A stretch of DNA of 64,000 nt from Brevundimonas sp. UBA4553 (lineage in GTDB: Bacteria > Pseudomonadota > Alphaproteobacteria > Caulobacterales > Caulobacteraceae): NCBI RefSeq assembly GCF_002387245.1, contig NZ_DGLD01000001.1, positions 212,874 through 276,873 of the forward strand, written 5' to 3'. The notes beneath the pieces are model-generated. The model saw only the letters and a program-made list of their open reading frames with translations, was not told the origin of the DNA and did not search any database. Below are positions 29,214 to 39,608 of the stretch, piece by piece (position 1 is the stretch's first letter; each line of letters begins with the position of its first letter). Made by a program: the position numbers and the translations under genes.

Positions 29214-29247
29214 CGCGGTCAACTCGCTCAAGAAGCGAGCGACCGCG
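29214..29247. other. Long hairpin downstream of sucD
   Basis: CGCGGTC (29214-29220) pairs with GACCGCG (29241-29247), and CTCGCT (29223-29228) with AGCGAG (29234-29239), giving 13 bp in two blocks and a 5-base loop. It has no T-run. It may be an mRNA-stabilising 3' hairpin of sucCD or a degenerate copy of an intergenic repeat. Confidence 0.5.
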
Positions 29248-29277
29248 TCGCGAGCGTAGCGACCTCTCGAAGGGCGA

Positions 29278-30180
29278 TCAGCCCTTCAGGACTTCCAGCA
29301 AGGTGTGACCCAGACGCGCCGGCGACGGCGAGACGCGGATGCCCGCGGACTCCATCGCGGCGATCTTGGATTCCGCGTCGCCCTTGCCGCCCGAAACGAT
29401 GGCGCCAGCGTGGCCCATGGTGCGGCCGGCCGGAGCCGTGCGACCGGCGATGAAGCCGGCCATCGGCTTCTTGCGGCCCTTCTTGGCTTCGTCGATCAGG
29501 AACTGAGCGGCGTCTTCTTCAGCGCCGCCGCCGATTTCACCGATCATGATGATCGACTCGGTGGCGTCGTCGGCCAGGAACATTTCCAGGACGTCGATGA
29601 ACTCGGTGCCCTTGACCGGGTCGCCGCCGATGCCGACGGCCGTGGTCTGGCCGAGGCCGGCGTTGGTGGTCTGGAACACGGCTTCATAGGTCAGGGTGCC
29701 CGAGCGCGAGACGACGCCGACCGAACCCTTGGAGAAGATGTTGCCCGGCATGATGCCGATCTTGCACTCGTTCGGGGTCAGGATGCCGGGGCAGTTCGGG
29801 CCCAGCAGGCGCGAGTTGGAGCGGTCCAGGCGGGCCTTGACGCGCACCATGTCCAGCACCGGGATGCCTTCGGTGATGCAGGTGATGAAGGGGATCTCGG
29901 CCTCGATGGCTTCGATGATGGCGTCGGCCGCGCCTGCCGGCGGGACGTAGATGACCGTGGCGTCGGCGCCGGTGGCGTCGCGGGCCTCGGCCACCGAGGC
30001 GTAGATCGGCAGGGTTTCGCCGTGCGAGCCGGTCCAGTTGGTGCCGCCCTTGGTCGGGTGCACGCCGGCGACCATCTGGGTGCCGTGATAGGCCAGGGCC
30101 TGTTCGGTGTGGAAGCCGCCGGTCTTGCCGGTCAGGCCTTGCACGATGATCTTGGTGTCTTTGTTGACGAGAATGGACAT
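29278..30180 (-). CDS. sucD: Succinate-CoA ligase alpha subunit
   Basis: A 300-residue subunit that binds CoA and carries the phosphohistidine (His257 in GRTMGHAGAIVSGG). The N-terminal Rossmann fold (IVQGLTGKTGGFH) binds CoA; GPNCPGILTPNECKIGIMPG is typical. It pairs with SucC to make ATP or GTP from succinyl-CoA, following directly from the OdhAB reaction. Starts 58 bp after sucC. Confidence 0.97.
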   Translation of the reverse strand: MSILVNKDTKIIVQGLTGKTGGFHTEQALAYHGTQMVAGVHPTKGGTNWTGSHGETLPIYASVAEARDATGADATVIYVPPAGAADAIIEAIEAEIPFITCITEGIPVLDMVRVKARLDRSNSRLLGPNCPGILTPNECKIGIMPGNIFSKGSVGVVSRSGTLTYEAVFQTTNAGLGQTTAVGIGGDPVKGTEFIDVLEMFLADDATESIIMIGEIGGGAEEDAAQFLIDEAKKGRKKPMAGFIAGRTAPAGRTMGHAGAIVSGGKGDAESKIAAMESAGIRVSPSPARLGHTLLEVLKG

Positions 30181-30238
30181 GTGTCTGTGCTCTGAATTCT
30201 GTGTGTCAGCGGGGCGGTGGCGAGTAAGGCTCTGAGCC

Positions 30239-31429
<1,191 letters not shown>

Positions 31430-31562
31430 GTCTGATCCGCGCCGTTGGGAGGAGGGTTGTGGAAACTTTGGTCGCGCTTATAGGCGTCGCGCCTTCGCCT
31501 GCGCAACCGCCCCCCTCCTTATGGCCGTCAGAGCCTTTTCTTATGTCAGGCGCCGGGTCGGA

Positions 31563-33089
31563 TCAGTCGACCCAGTCCCGCTTCAGCGTCCGGGCCGCGC
31601 CGAACAGCAGCATGGCCGCCAACACGTAGAAGCCCATGCCCGTGTAGATGGCCCAGCGCAGGCTCTCCTCGCCGAAGCGGGGCGCCAGGAGATCGCTCAT
31701 CCACCCGAAGTAGTAGAAGCCGACCGCGATCCCCAGCAGGTTGTTGATCAGCAGGAACAGGGCCGAGGCGGTCGATCGCATGGCCGCCGGCACCAGGTGC
31801 TGGACCGCCGCCGTGATCGGCCCCAGCCAGGCCAGGTTCAGTCCGGTCGGCAGCAGGAAGATCAGGAAGGCCAGCACCAGCTGCTGCGTGTGACTGCCAC
31901 CGCCCGGCAGAACCAGACCGATCAGCCAAGGCGAGTTCATCGCCAGAATGAAGCAGGGTGCCGAGATCAGGAAGGCCACCGCCGGCACCATCGGATAGGC
32001 GCCCTTGCCGCGCTTCGACAGCTTGTCGGCGATCATGCCGCCCATCCAGATGCCGAGGATGCCGCCGATCAGGGCGATGCCCGCATAATAGACGCTGGTC
32101 TGCGCCAGGGTCAGATCGAAGCTGCGCATGAAGAAGAGGGGCAGCCAGCCGGCCACGCCGTAGCCGCAGACCGAAGACGAGGCGGCGCCCAGGGCCAGAA
32201 GCCAGAAGCTGCGCTTCTTGATGACCACCGTCGCCGTGCGCCGCGCGATCATCAGCGAGACCCCGATCACCACCGCCAGCAGACCGCCGAAGGCGAAGAC
32301 CAGCGGATTGCCCAGCGAAAGACCGGCAAACTGGATCAGGGCCGCGAGCACCAATGCGCCCGCGCCCACCCCCAGCATGGCCTGCGCAGCCAGCTTGCCG
32401 GGCCGGTCGGAACCGGCGGGTGCGGCTTCCAGCGCCGCGACCTGGGCCTGGGTCTTGGCGGCGTCCGTGCCGCCGCGTTTGGGATCGCGCACCGTCAGGC
32501 GCAGCAGGGGCGCGACCAGCACGCCCAGCAGGCCCACCACGATGAAGGCGGTTCGCCAGCCATAGGTCGCCGCCAGAAGGCCGCCCACCAGGGTTCCCGC
32601 CGCCATGCCCAGAGGAATGCCGAAGGCGAAGGCCGCCATGGCGCGCGCGCGCTGCTGGGGCGGAAAATAGTCGGCGATCAGCGAATAGGCCGGGGCCACG
32701 CCGCCCGCCTCGCCGATGCCCACGCCCATCCGGCACAGGAACAACTGCGCGAAGGAGCCCGCCACCCCGCAGAGAGCGGTGAAGCCGGACCAGACCGCCA
32801 GGGCGCCGGTCATGATCCACACCCGGCTGGCCCGATCCGCCAGCCAGGCCAGCGGAATGGCCAGGGTGGAATAGACCGAGGCGAAGGCTATCCCCCCCAG
32901 CAGGCCGAACTGGCTGTCCGACATGCCGAATTCTTCCTTCAGCGGCGCCGCCAGGATGCCGATGATCTGGCGATCCAGGAAGTTGAGCATGTAGATCAGG
33001 ATCAGAACCGCCAGCACATAGTAGCGGTAGCCGGGCGAGACGCCCTTCTCGACGGCCTCTTGCGGCGCTGCGGCCCCAGACGTGGTCAT
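31563..33089 (-). CDS. MFS transporter
   Basis: A 508-residue permease with about 12 hydrophobic helices and a cytoplasmic loop of about 50 residues between helices 6 and 7 (RDPKRGGTDAAKTQAQVAAL). The A-motif region ADRASRVWIM and GIPLGMAAGTLVGGLL are typical of the major facilitator superfamily. NFLDRQIIGILAAPLKEEF resembles the Spinster-like group. The substrate is unknown. It lies downstream of the TonB receptor on the same strand, but a terminator separates them. Confidence 0.85.
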   Translation of the reverse strand: MTTSGAAAPQEAVEKGVSPGYRYYVLAVLILIYMLNFLDRQIIGILAAPLKEEFGMSDSQFGLLGGIAFASVYSTLAIPLAWLADRASRVWIMTGALAVWSGFTALCGVAGSFAQLFLCRMGVGIGEAGGVAPAYSLIADYFPPQQRARAMAAFAFGIPLGMAAGTLVGGLLAATYGWRTAFIVVGLLGVLVAPLLRLTVRDPKRGGTDAAKTQAQVAALEAAPAGSDRPGKLAAQAMLGVGAGALVLAALIQFAGLSLGNPLVFAFGGLLAVVIGVSLMIARRTATVVIKKRSFWLLALGAASSSVCGYGVAGWLPLFFMRSFDLTLAQTSVYYAGIALIGGILGIWMGGMIADKLSKRGKGAYPMVPAVAFLISAPCFILAMNSPWLIGLVLPGGGSHTQQLVLAFLIFLLPTGLNLAWLGPITAAVQHLVPAAMRSTASALFLLINNLLGIAVGFYYFGWMSDLLAPRFGEESLRWAIYTGMGFYVLAAMLLFGAARTLKRDWVD

Positions 33090-33160
33090 GGCATGCCCCC
33101 CTTGGGCGGTGTTCTTTATTCTTTGGAGACGACGGTAACGGCGTCGTTCGACGACGCCAA

Positions 33161-33198
33161 AAGAAAAAGGGCGGCGGTTCAGGGCTGAACCGCCGCCC
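33161..33198 (-). terminator. Terminator of the TonB-dependent receptor gene
   Basis: A perfect 13-bp GC-rich stem (33169-33181 with 33186-33198), 4-base loop GGGC, followed on the minus strand by TTTTTC. It begins 39 bp after the receptor stop and keeps it apart from the MFS gene. Confidence 0.9.
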
Positions 33199-33236
33199 GC
33201 GATCAGATGATCAGGCGTCCAGGAGGAATTCCTGCC

Positions 33237-35450
33237 TTAGAACTTGTACTGTAGCGACGCGGTTACGGTCCGCGGCGGGCCGTAGTAGCCGATCAACGAG
33301 TCGTTGTAGGGGGCGCCGGCGAAGTTGTAGCCGCCGACGCGGTACTCCTCGTCCGTCAGGTTCTTGCCATAGAGGCCCACCGTCCAGGTCCGGCTCGGGT
33401 CCGTCCAGACCGCCGACAGATCGACCAGGGCGTAGGCGTCCTGATCCAGCACGGGGTTGGGGAACTCAAACTGGCTGTAGTCGTCGCGATAGCTGACCGA
33501 CGGGGTCACCGCCAGCGAGCCGCCCGCCACGTCGCCGCGCCAGGTGACGCCCAGATAGCCCGTCCACTTCGGCGCGTTCTGCAGCACCACCAGGTCCGAG
33601 ATGTCTTCGTACTGCTGGGTTGTCAGGTTGTAGCGAAGGAACTTCTCGAACTTGGTGTCGAGGTAGCCGACGGCGAAGTTGGCCGTCACGCTGTCGGTCA
33701 CGACCAGGGCGCCTTCCAGTTCAGCGCCGAAGAATTTCGACGAGCCGACGTTGTCGACGAAGCTGGCGATGCCGCCCACGGCCGGGACCTGGGTGGTGAC
33801 CTGCTGGTCCTGATACTCGTTGTAGAAGACGGCCGAGGAGAAGCTGAGACGACGATCGAAGGCCGAGCCCTTCAGCCCGATCTCATAGGCGTCGACCATT
33901 TCCGGCTGATAGCCGTTGACGGTGTTCGGCGTCAGGATGGCGTCGCCGCGCATGTCGAAGCCGCCCGACTTGAAGCCCTTCGAATAGGAGGCGTAGCCGG
34001 TCAGGCTGTCCGAGAAGTCGAACGACAGCGACGCCTTGGGCGTGAACTGGTCGAAGGTGTTGGAGCGGGTGTAATCGGTCCGCAGCAGGATCGGGTTGCG
34101 CGCCGTGCCGCCCAGCAGCGGGCTGGGCGTGGCGCCCAGGTAGTTGGCGCGGAAGACATGTCCGGTCTTGTCGTCCATCGTGTAGCGCGCCCCGAGGCCG
34201 AGGTGCAGGCGTTCCGTCAGGTCCAGGTTCACGTCCGCGAACAGGGCGATGCTGGTGGTCTTCACATAGCCGGCGGTGCCGATGACGATGCCGAAGTTCT
34301 GCGCAATGGTGTCGAAGGCGCCCGAAGCCGTGCCGTCCAGGTAGAAGAGGCCGGCTACGCCCTGGATCCGGTCCGCGCTGAAGAGCGCCTGGAACTCCTG
34401 GGTGAACTGGTGGTCGCCGTAGATGGCCGGCACGTCCAGCGTCGGGGCCGGCGTGTTGTCGAAGTCGATCAAGGTGTCGGTGTCGCCGGTGCGGTAGGCG
34501 GTGATCGACTTGAACGACCAGGTGTCGTTGAGATCGACCTGGGCCGTCAGCGAGACGCCCTCCGTCGTCACCTTGTTGCGATCGCCCAGGCCGGCGTAGG
34601 TGTCATAGACGCTGCCGGGGATTCCGGCGCCGGGCCCCACGCCCGCGACTTCGCGGTGACCGTGGCGGGGGTTCGACTTGTCCTCGACCCGGTCGTAGGC
34701 CAGGCGGAAGAAGGCGTTGTCGTAGGGCTGGAACTCGACGCTGACGCGGCCCGCCAGAACGTCCTTGTCATAGTGCTCGGCGCCGGTGTTCAGGTTCTCG
34801 CCGTAACCGTCGCGGTTGTAGCTGACGACCCCCGCGCCGATGCGCAGCTTGTCCGTGACCGGGATGGAGCCCTGGGCCAGCAGATCGATCTGGTTGTAGC
34901 TGCCGTAGGCGCCACGCAGGGTCAGTTCCGGCGAATCCGGGTCCAGCCGCGAAGTGACGTACTTGATAGCGCCGCCAACCGTGTTGCGACCGTAGAGCGA
35001 GCCCTGCGGTCCACGCAGGACCTCCAGACGTTCTATATCGAAGATGTCCAGCACGGCGCCCTGCGGGCGGGCCATGTAGACGTCGTCGACATAGAGACCC
35101 ACGCCGGGTTCGAAGCCCCACAGGGGATCCTGCTGGCCGATGCCGCGGATGAAGGAGATCAGCGTCGAGTTGGACCCGCGCGCCACCTGCACCGTGGCGT
35201 TCGGGGTCTGCTGTTGCAGCACGGTGATGTCGGTCGCACCGGTTTCTTCCAGACGAACGGCGCCCAGGACCGAGACGGCCACCGGCACGTCCTTCAGGGT
35301 TTCTTCGCGGCGGCGCGCGGTGACGATGATGTCGTCGACGTTCGACGCCTGGGTTTCGGTCGAGGCCTCCTGGGCCACGGCGGAGGCCGACAGCGCGCCC
35401 CAGGCGGCGCCGGCCAGCAAGACGGTCTTCACGAGTCTGTTCATTGGCAT
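33237..35450 (-). CDS. TonB-dependent outer-membrane receptor
   Basis: A 737-residue receptor. Signal peptide about 1-27 (MPMNRLVKTVLLAGAAWGAL), TonB box DDIIVTARRREE, plug domain (about 45-165: LEVLRGPQGSLYGRNTVGG) and a 22-strand barrel ending in the terminal aromatic motif ASLQYKF. The ATG at 35450 has an AGGA site at good spacing; 35444 is also possible. The substrate is unknown; no siderophore or vitamin gene is nearby. A TetR gene is divergent, with a palindrome just upstream of the receptor start. Confidence 0.9.
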   Translation of the reverse strand: MPMNRLVKTVLLAGAAWGALSASAVAQEASTETQASNVDDIIVTARRREETLKDVPVAVSVLGAVRLEETGATDITVLQQQTPNATVQVARGSNSTLISFIRGIGQQDPLWGFEPGVGLYVDDVYMARPQGAVLDIFDIERLEVLRGPQGSLYGRNTVGGAIKYVTSRLDPDSPELTLRGAYGSYNQIDLLAQGSIPVTDKLRIGAGVVSYNRDGYGENLNTGAEHYDKDVLAGRVSVEFQPYDNAFFRLAYDRVEDKSNPRHGHREVAGVGPGAGIPGSVYDTYAGLGDRNKVTTEGVSLTAQVDLNDTWSFKSITAYRTGDTDTLIDFDNTPAPTLDVPAIYGDHQFTQEFQALFSADRIQGVAGLFYLDGTASGAFDTIAQNFGIVIGTAGYVKTTSIALFADVNLDLTERLHLGLGARYTMDDKTGHVFRANYLGATPSPLLGGTARNPILLRTDYTRSNTFDQFTPKASLSFDFSDSLTGYASYSKGFKSGGFDMRGDAILTPNTVNGYQPEMVDAYEIGLKGSAFDRRLSFSSAVFYNEYQDQQVTTQVPAVGGIASFVDNVGSSKFFGAELEGALVVTDSVTANFAVGYLDTKFEKFLRYNLTTQQYEDISDLVVLQNAPKWTGYLGVTWRGDVAGGSLAVTPSVSYRDDYSQFEFPNPVLDQDAYALVDLSAVWTDPSRTWTVGLYGKNLTDEEYRVGGYNFAGAPYNDSLIGYYGPPRTVTASLQYKF

Positions 35451-35477
35451 CCCAATTCCTGATTTCCTGCCCAATCG

Positions 35478-35494
35478 ACGCTTTTATTCAGCGT
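35478..35494. promoter_or_regulatory. Candidate TetR operator upstream of the TonB receptor
   Basis: ACGCT (35478-35482), a 7-base AT-rich spacer, AGCGT (35490-35494): an inverted repeat of 17 bp. It lies 28 bp upstream of the receptor start and 129 bp upstream of the divergent TetR gene. TetR proteins usually bind short palindromes in such positions; binding here is an inference. Confidence 0.4.
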
Positions 35495-35622
35495 TCAATG
35501 ATTTTCAGGGAAACTGACGACCTTTCGTCGTGCTGTCAAACGGCCACGCTGAAAACCGCCGTAAATCCGCCCCGCCTGTGGCGCCGTTGCACTGAGGGTC
35601 GAAGCGCGACTAGCTTGCGCGC

Positions 35623-36354
35623 ATGAACGCCGACGACGACCTCGCTCCGACCCTGCCGCCCGCCGCCCCCGCGCCTGCCCGGCGCGGGCGACCCAAGAAG
35701 ACCAAGAGCGCCGGCGCGGGCGAGGCCCGCGACGCCATCCTGAACGCGGCCGAAGACCTGTTTTCGAAGCATGGCTTCTATGGCGTCACCATCCGAGAGG
35801 TTGCGCGCGAGGCGGGCGTGGACACGGCCCTGGTTCACTATTACTTCGGGGCCAAGAAGGAGCTGTTCGACGCCGTCTTCACTCGTCGGGCCGAGGTATG
35901 GAACAGCGAGCGCGTCGCCGCCGTCGACCGCTACGCCGAGGCCGCCGGCGACGCCATGACCTTGGAGGGCCTGTTCGAGGCCTTCCTGCGCCCGCCGTTC
36001 CAGTGGTCGCTGAAAGGCGGTCCGGGCTGGAAGCACTACGCGGCCCTGGTGGCCCAGACCAACGCCAACCCGGCCTTCGGCGGCGAGACCATGGCCCGCT
36101 ATTTCGACCCGGCCATCCGGCGTTTGCTTGAACTGGTCAAGCGCCTGCTGCCCGAGGCGGAGGAAACCGACCTCTACTGGGCCTACCACAACCTGTCGGG
36201 CGCCCTGACCCTGACGCTCGGCGAGACCGGACGCCTGGACCGCCTGTCGGGCGGCCTGTGCAAGTCCGGCGATCTCGACAGCGCCTGCGACTACATGGTG
36301 CGCTTCGCCGCCGCGGGCTTCCGCGCGGTCTGTGGGCCGAAGTCGAACGCCTGA
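35623..36354 (+). CDS. TetR/AcrR family transcriptional regulator
   Basis: A 243-residue regulator. After a disordered Pro/Ala-rich N-terminus (about 1-32) comes the TetR helix-turn-helix (about 35-85: ILNAAEDLFSKHGFYGVTIR, REAGVDTALVHYYFGAKKEL). The rest is a ligand-binding domain of unknown ligand. Divergent from the TonB receptor, which it probably controls. Its stop overlaps the ATG of the LytTR gene (TGATG). Confidence 0.9.
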   Translation: MNADDDLAPTLPPAAPAPARRGRPKKTKSAGAGEARDAILNAAEDLFSKHGFYGVTIREVAREAGVDTALVHYYFGAKKELFDAVFTRRAEVWNSERVAAVDRYAEAAGDAMTLEGLFEAFLRPPFQWSLKGGPGWKHYAALVAQTNANPAFGGETMARYFDPAIRRLLELVKRLLPEAEETDLYWAYHNLSGALTLTLGETGRLDRLSGGLCKSGDLDSACDYMVRFAAAGFRAVCGPKSNA

Positions 36355-37130
36355 TGCCGCCATTCCGTCTACCCGAGAGCAAGGCGCGGGACGTGTTGCG
36401 CGGCCTGATCGTTGCTGTGGTCGCCGGCGCCTTTCTCGCCTTCAGCGGCGCGTTCGGCTCGGGCGGGACGCCATTGGGTCAGCGACTGGTCTACTGGATC
36501 GCCATGCTGATGCTGGGCGGGCTGTGGGGCCACGCCTGCGGCGCCCTGGTCACACGCTTCATCGACCCGGACGCCCGACCGTGGTTGACGGCGGCAATTC
36601 TGACAGGGGTCATCACCGGCCCCTTGACCCTGGGCGTCTGGGCCGCGACCGGCCTGTTCTTCTATCAACACCTGCTGCCGATCGCGGTGCTGATCAATTT
36701 CCTGCCGGCGGTGCTGCTGATCACCGCCGTGCTCAGCGCGCTCAACGTCTTTCTGGGCCGCGAACGTCCGGTCGAGACCCACGCCGGCGCCCCCGGCGCC
36801 GCGCCCGCCCGCTTCCTCGAGCGCTTGCCGATCAAGCTACGCGGCGCCCGCCTGATCGCCGTCCAGGCCGAGGACCACTATCTGCGCCTGCACACGGATC
36901 GGGGCTCGGACCTGATCCTGATGCGCCTGGCCGACGCTCTGGCCGAGTTGGAAGGCCTGGAAGGCGCCCAGACCCATCGCAGCTGGTGGGTGGCGAGGGA
37001 CGCCGTCGTCTCCGTCGCCCGCGGCGACGGCCGAGCCGCCCTGACGCTAGACGGCGGCCCCGACAATGAACTGGTCGCCCCGGTCAGCCGCCGATACGCC
37101 CGGGCGCTGAGGGAGGCGAACTGGTGGTAG
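36354..37130 (+). CDS. Membrane-bound LytTR-type transcriptional regulator
   Basis: A 258-residue protein with four predicted membrane helices (about 14-32, 43-62, 77-98, 105-127), then a LytTR DNA-binding domain (about 150-258: LRGARLIAVQAEDHYLRLHT, HRSWWVARDAVVSV). It has no receiver domain, so it resembles the one-component membrane LytTR regulators. It is translationally coupled to the TetR gene (one shared base). The start MPPFRLPESKARDV at 36354 was chosen for that coupling; an upstream extension would only read the TetR sequence in another frame. Confidence 0.85.
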   Translation: MPPFRLPESKARDVLRGLIVAVVAGAFLAFSGAFGSGGTPLGQRLVYWIAMLMLGGLWGHACGALVTRFIDPDARPWLTAAILTGVITGPLTLGVWAATGLFFYQHLLPIAVLINFLPAVLLITAVLSALNVFLGRERPVETHAGAPGAAPARFLERLPIKLRGARLIAVQAEDHYLRLHTDRGSDLILMRLADALAELEGLEGAQTHRSWWVARDAVVSVARGDGRAALTLDGGPDNELVAPVSRRYARALREANWW

Positions 37131-37203
37131 CACTTGTTGCTCCAATCTCCGCCATCTGCTGTGTCTCAGTCTTCGTTGGCGTTGGCCTTCTCATTGAAGG
37201 CGC

Positions 37204-38088
37204 TCATCCACCTTGGCGGATAAGCGCCTCAAGTCCCTCGCGCCAGCTTGGATGCTTCGGCCGCCAGCCCAGTTCGGCCTTGGCGCGGGCGTTCGAGAGG
37301 CGTTTGGAGTCGTTGTAGAAGCGCCGCATGGCGTCCGATACCGACGGGTCGTCGAGGGAGACCTCGGGCGGGAGGGCCAGGCCGAGGCGCGCCGCTGCGC
37401 CCCGGATCACCACGTCCGCCGGGGCCGGCTCATCGTCGGCCAGGGTGTAGGCGCGGCCCGGATGCGGGCGGGCCATGGAGGCGAAGAAGCCGGCGACGGC
37501 GTCCTCGACATGGATGCGATTGAACACCTGACCGGGCTTCTTCACCAATCGGGCCGTGCCGTCGCGCAGGCGATCCAGAGGCGAGCGGCCGGGGCCGTAG
37601 ATGGCGGGCAGGCGAAAGATCTGCACGGTCAGGCCCATGCCGCGCCCGGCGTCCAGCCAGTCTCGCTCGGCCCGCACGCGCCGGGCGCCCTCCACGCTGG
37701 CGGCGTTCAGCTCATCGTCCTCGAAGGCCCAGCTTCCCGCCCGGTCGCCATAGACCGCGGTCGAAGACACATAGCCGATCCAGTCGGGATAGGCGCCTGA
37801 GGCCGCAAGCGCGGGAACGAGGGCCTTCAGGCCGGGGCAGCCGGCGCCGTCCGGGGCGGCCGTGATCAGAATGGCCGAGCAGGCCGCCACCGCGGCCGTC
37901 AGGGCTTCGGCGTCGGCCGGATCGACGGCGGCGACGCCGGCCGCCGTCAACTCGGCGCGACGGTCGGGATCGCGCGAGGTGGCGACCGCCCGTCCCCCGC
38001 GCCGGATCGCCTCTTGCGCCGCCGCCAATCCCACATAGCCGCCGCCGAAGACCAGTAGAGCGGGGGCGTCGGGAGCAGGCTGGGTCAT
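37204..38088 (-). CDS. NAD(P)-dependent SDR epimerase/reductase, YeeZ-like
   Basis: A 294-residue Rossmann-fold protein with LLVFGGGYVGLAAAQEAIRR as nucleotide-binding segment and YVSSTAVYGDR and FRLPAIYGPGRSP as extended-SDR markers. The substrate is unknown. It starts 23 bp after sqdB on the same strand and is probably co-transcribed with it, so it may work on a sugar nucleotide, though similar proteins occur in other settings. Confidence 0.8.
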   Translation of the reverse strand: MTQPAPDAPALLVFGGGYVGLAAAQEAIRRGGRAVATSRDPDRRAELTAAGVAAVDPADAEALTAAVAACSAILITAAPDGAGCPGLKALVPALAASGAYPDWIGYVSSTAVYGDRAGSWAFEDDELNAASVEGARRVRAERDWLDAGRGMGLTVQIFRLPAIYGPGRSPLDRLRDGTARLVKKPGQVFNRIHVEDAVAGFFASMARPHPGRAYTLADDEPAPADVVIRGAAARLGLALPPEVSLDDPSVSDAMRRFYNDSKRLSNARAKAELGWRPKHPSWREGLEALIRQGG

Positions 38089-38111
38089 GGCGTTCCGGTC
38101 AGGCGGTCCAG

Positions 38112-39335
38112 TCAGGCGGTTCGGGCGACGGCGGGCGTTTGGTCCGTCGTCTGGGATTGCAGCGCCTCGGCGCGCCTGCCGTTCCAGCTGGAGACGCAGG
38201 GAATCTTCGTATGATCGGCCCGGTCGGCGTAGCGGCGGGCGATGTCGGTGACGTCGGCCATCAGCCCCTCGGCCAGGGTGATGGGCTTCAGCCCCAAATC
38301 GCGGAACTGGTCATTGGCGACGACCAGTTCGTTCTCGTCGGCTTCCTGACGCGGGTTCGGCACATTGTGGATCTCGGCGCCGGTCATATCGGCGACCATC
38401 TGCGCCAGATCGCGGACGCGGCGGCTCTCGGTCATCTGGTTGAGAATCTTGACCCGGTCGCCCGATTTGGGCGGATTTTTCAGCGCCAGCTCGACGCAAC
38501 GCACCGTGTCCTGGATATGGATGAAGGCCCGCGTCTGGCCGCCCGAGCCATGGACCGTCAGCGGATAGCCGACCGCCGCCTGCATCAGGAAGCGGTTCAG
38601 CACCGTGCCGTAGTCGCCGTCATAGTCGAAGCGGTTGATCAGGCGCTCGTCCTGCTTCGTCTCCTCGGTCTGGGCGCCCCAGACGATGCCCTGGTGCAGG
38701 TCGGTGATCCGCAGGCCGTCGTTCTTGGCGTAGAACTGGAACAGCAGGGCGTCCTGAGTCTTGGTCATGTGATAGATCGACCCCGGATTCGGCGGGAACA
38801 GGATTTCCTGCTCGGCCGGGCCGTAGTCGGTGTCGACCGTGACCTTCAGATAGCCCTCGGGAATGCGCAGGCCGGCGGTGGTGTAGCCATAGACCCCCAT
38901 GGTGCCCAGATGGGCGAGGTGGACGTCGCGACCGCTCTCGACGATGGCCGCCAGCAGGTGATTGGTGGCGTTCAGATTGTTGTCGACCGTGTAGAGCTTG
39001 TGCCGCGCCGACTTCATCGAATAGGGGGCGGCGCGCTGCTCGGCGAAGTGGACAACGCTGTCGGGCGCCCAGTCCCTGATCAGGACGACCAGGCGGTCGA
39101 ACTCCCTGCCGACCGTCATGTTGACGAACTCGATGGTGCGGCCGCTGACCTCTCTCCACGCGGCGATACGTTCGCCCATGGTGCGGATGGGGGTCAGGGA
39201 CTGGACCTCCAGCTCATTGTCGATGTTGCGGCGGCTGAGGTTGTCGACGATCAGCACGTCCCAGCCGCGCGCCGACAGGTGCAGGGCCGTGGGCCAGCCG
39301 CAAAAACCGTCGCCGCCCAAAATCATCACACGCAT
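38112..39335 (-). CDS. sqdB: UDP-sulfoquinovose synthase-like protein (SQD1/SqdB)
   Basis: A 407-residue extended SDR that closely matches the SQD1 family, which makes UDP-sulfoquinovose from UDP-glucose and sulfite, the head-group donor for the sulfolipid SQDG. The diagnostic NAD-binding motif is ILGGDGFCGWPTALHL; Thr145 (HLGTMGVYG) and Tyr188/Lys192 (YHMTK) are the catalytic residues. The sugar-binding TRAFIHIQDTVRCVELAL segment is conserved. No SQDG glycosyltransferase is adjacent. galU, which makes UDP-glucose, is the next gene upstream. Confidence 0.88.
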   Translation of the reverse strand: MRVMILGGDGFCGWPTALHLSARGWDVLIVDNLSRRNIDNELEVQSLTPIRTMGERIAAWREVSGRTIEFVNMTVGREFDRLVVLIRDWAPDSVVHFAEQRAAPYSMKSARHKLYTVDNNLNATNHLLAAIVESGRDVHLAHLGTMGVYGYTTAGLRIPEGYLKVTVDTDYGPAEQEILFPPNPGSIYHMTKTQDALLFQFYAKNDGLRITDLHQGIVWGAQTEETKQDERLINRFDYDGDYGTVLNRFLMQAAVGYPLTVHGSGGQTRAFIHIQDTVRCVELALKNPPKSGDRVKILNQMTESRRVRDLAQMVADMTGAEIHNVPNPRQEADENELVVANDQFRDLGLKPITLAEGLMADVTDIARRYADRADHTKIPCVSSWNGRRAEALQSQTTDQTPAVARTA

Positions 39336-39441
39336 CGGTCGAACCTTCGTCTGGTCTGTGCGTCCTGCCTAGCTCAACGCGCCAGGGCGCGAAAGCGTGG
39401 CGCTTGGGCGCGGGGAAAAGCGGTCGTCAGGAAAAAACAGA

Positions 39442-39468
39442 GTCTGAATGGTCTGAATCGTCTGAAAC
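39442..39468. repeat. Three tandem 9-bp repeats upstream of sqdB
   Basis: GTCTGAATG, GTCTGAATC and GTCTGAAAC follow each other without gaps (39442-39468), 107 bp upstream of the sqdB start. They share GTCTGAA at a 9-bp period, close to one helical turn. They may be an operator or leader element. The rest of the gap 39336-39608 shows no gene. Confidence 0.75.
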
Positions 39469-39608
39469 GCCAGGCGGCGGCGTGGTCAGGGGCGAGATCG
39501 TAACGCGGCCTGCCGCAGGGCGCGAAAAGACGGACGAAATTCTGTCAGGTCATTGAAACGGCTTGGTGTTTCGCCGTGATTTGTGCGCGCATTCCCTCGC
39601 CGGCCCGT

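Larger units (their letters stand above)
28957..29277. other. Intergenic region between odhA and sucD
   Basis: 321 bp. It holds the sucCD terminator (29092-29124), a second long hairpin close to the sucD stop (29214-29247), and the odhA promoter region, which includes an AT-rich CTATATGAG on the minus strand near 29015. No gene is visible. Confidence 0.6.
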
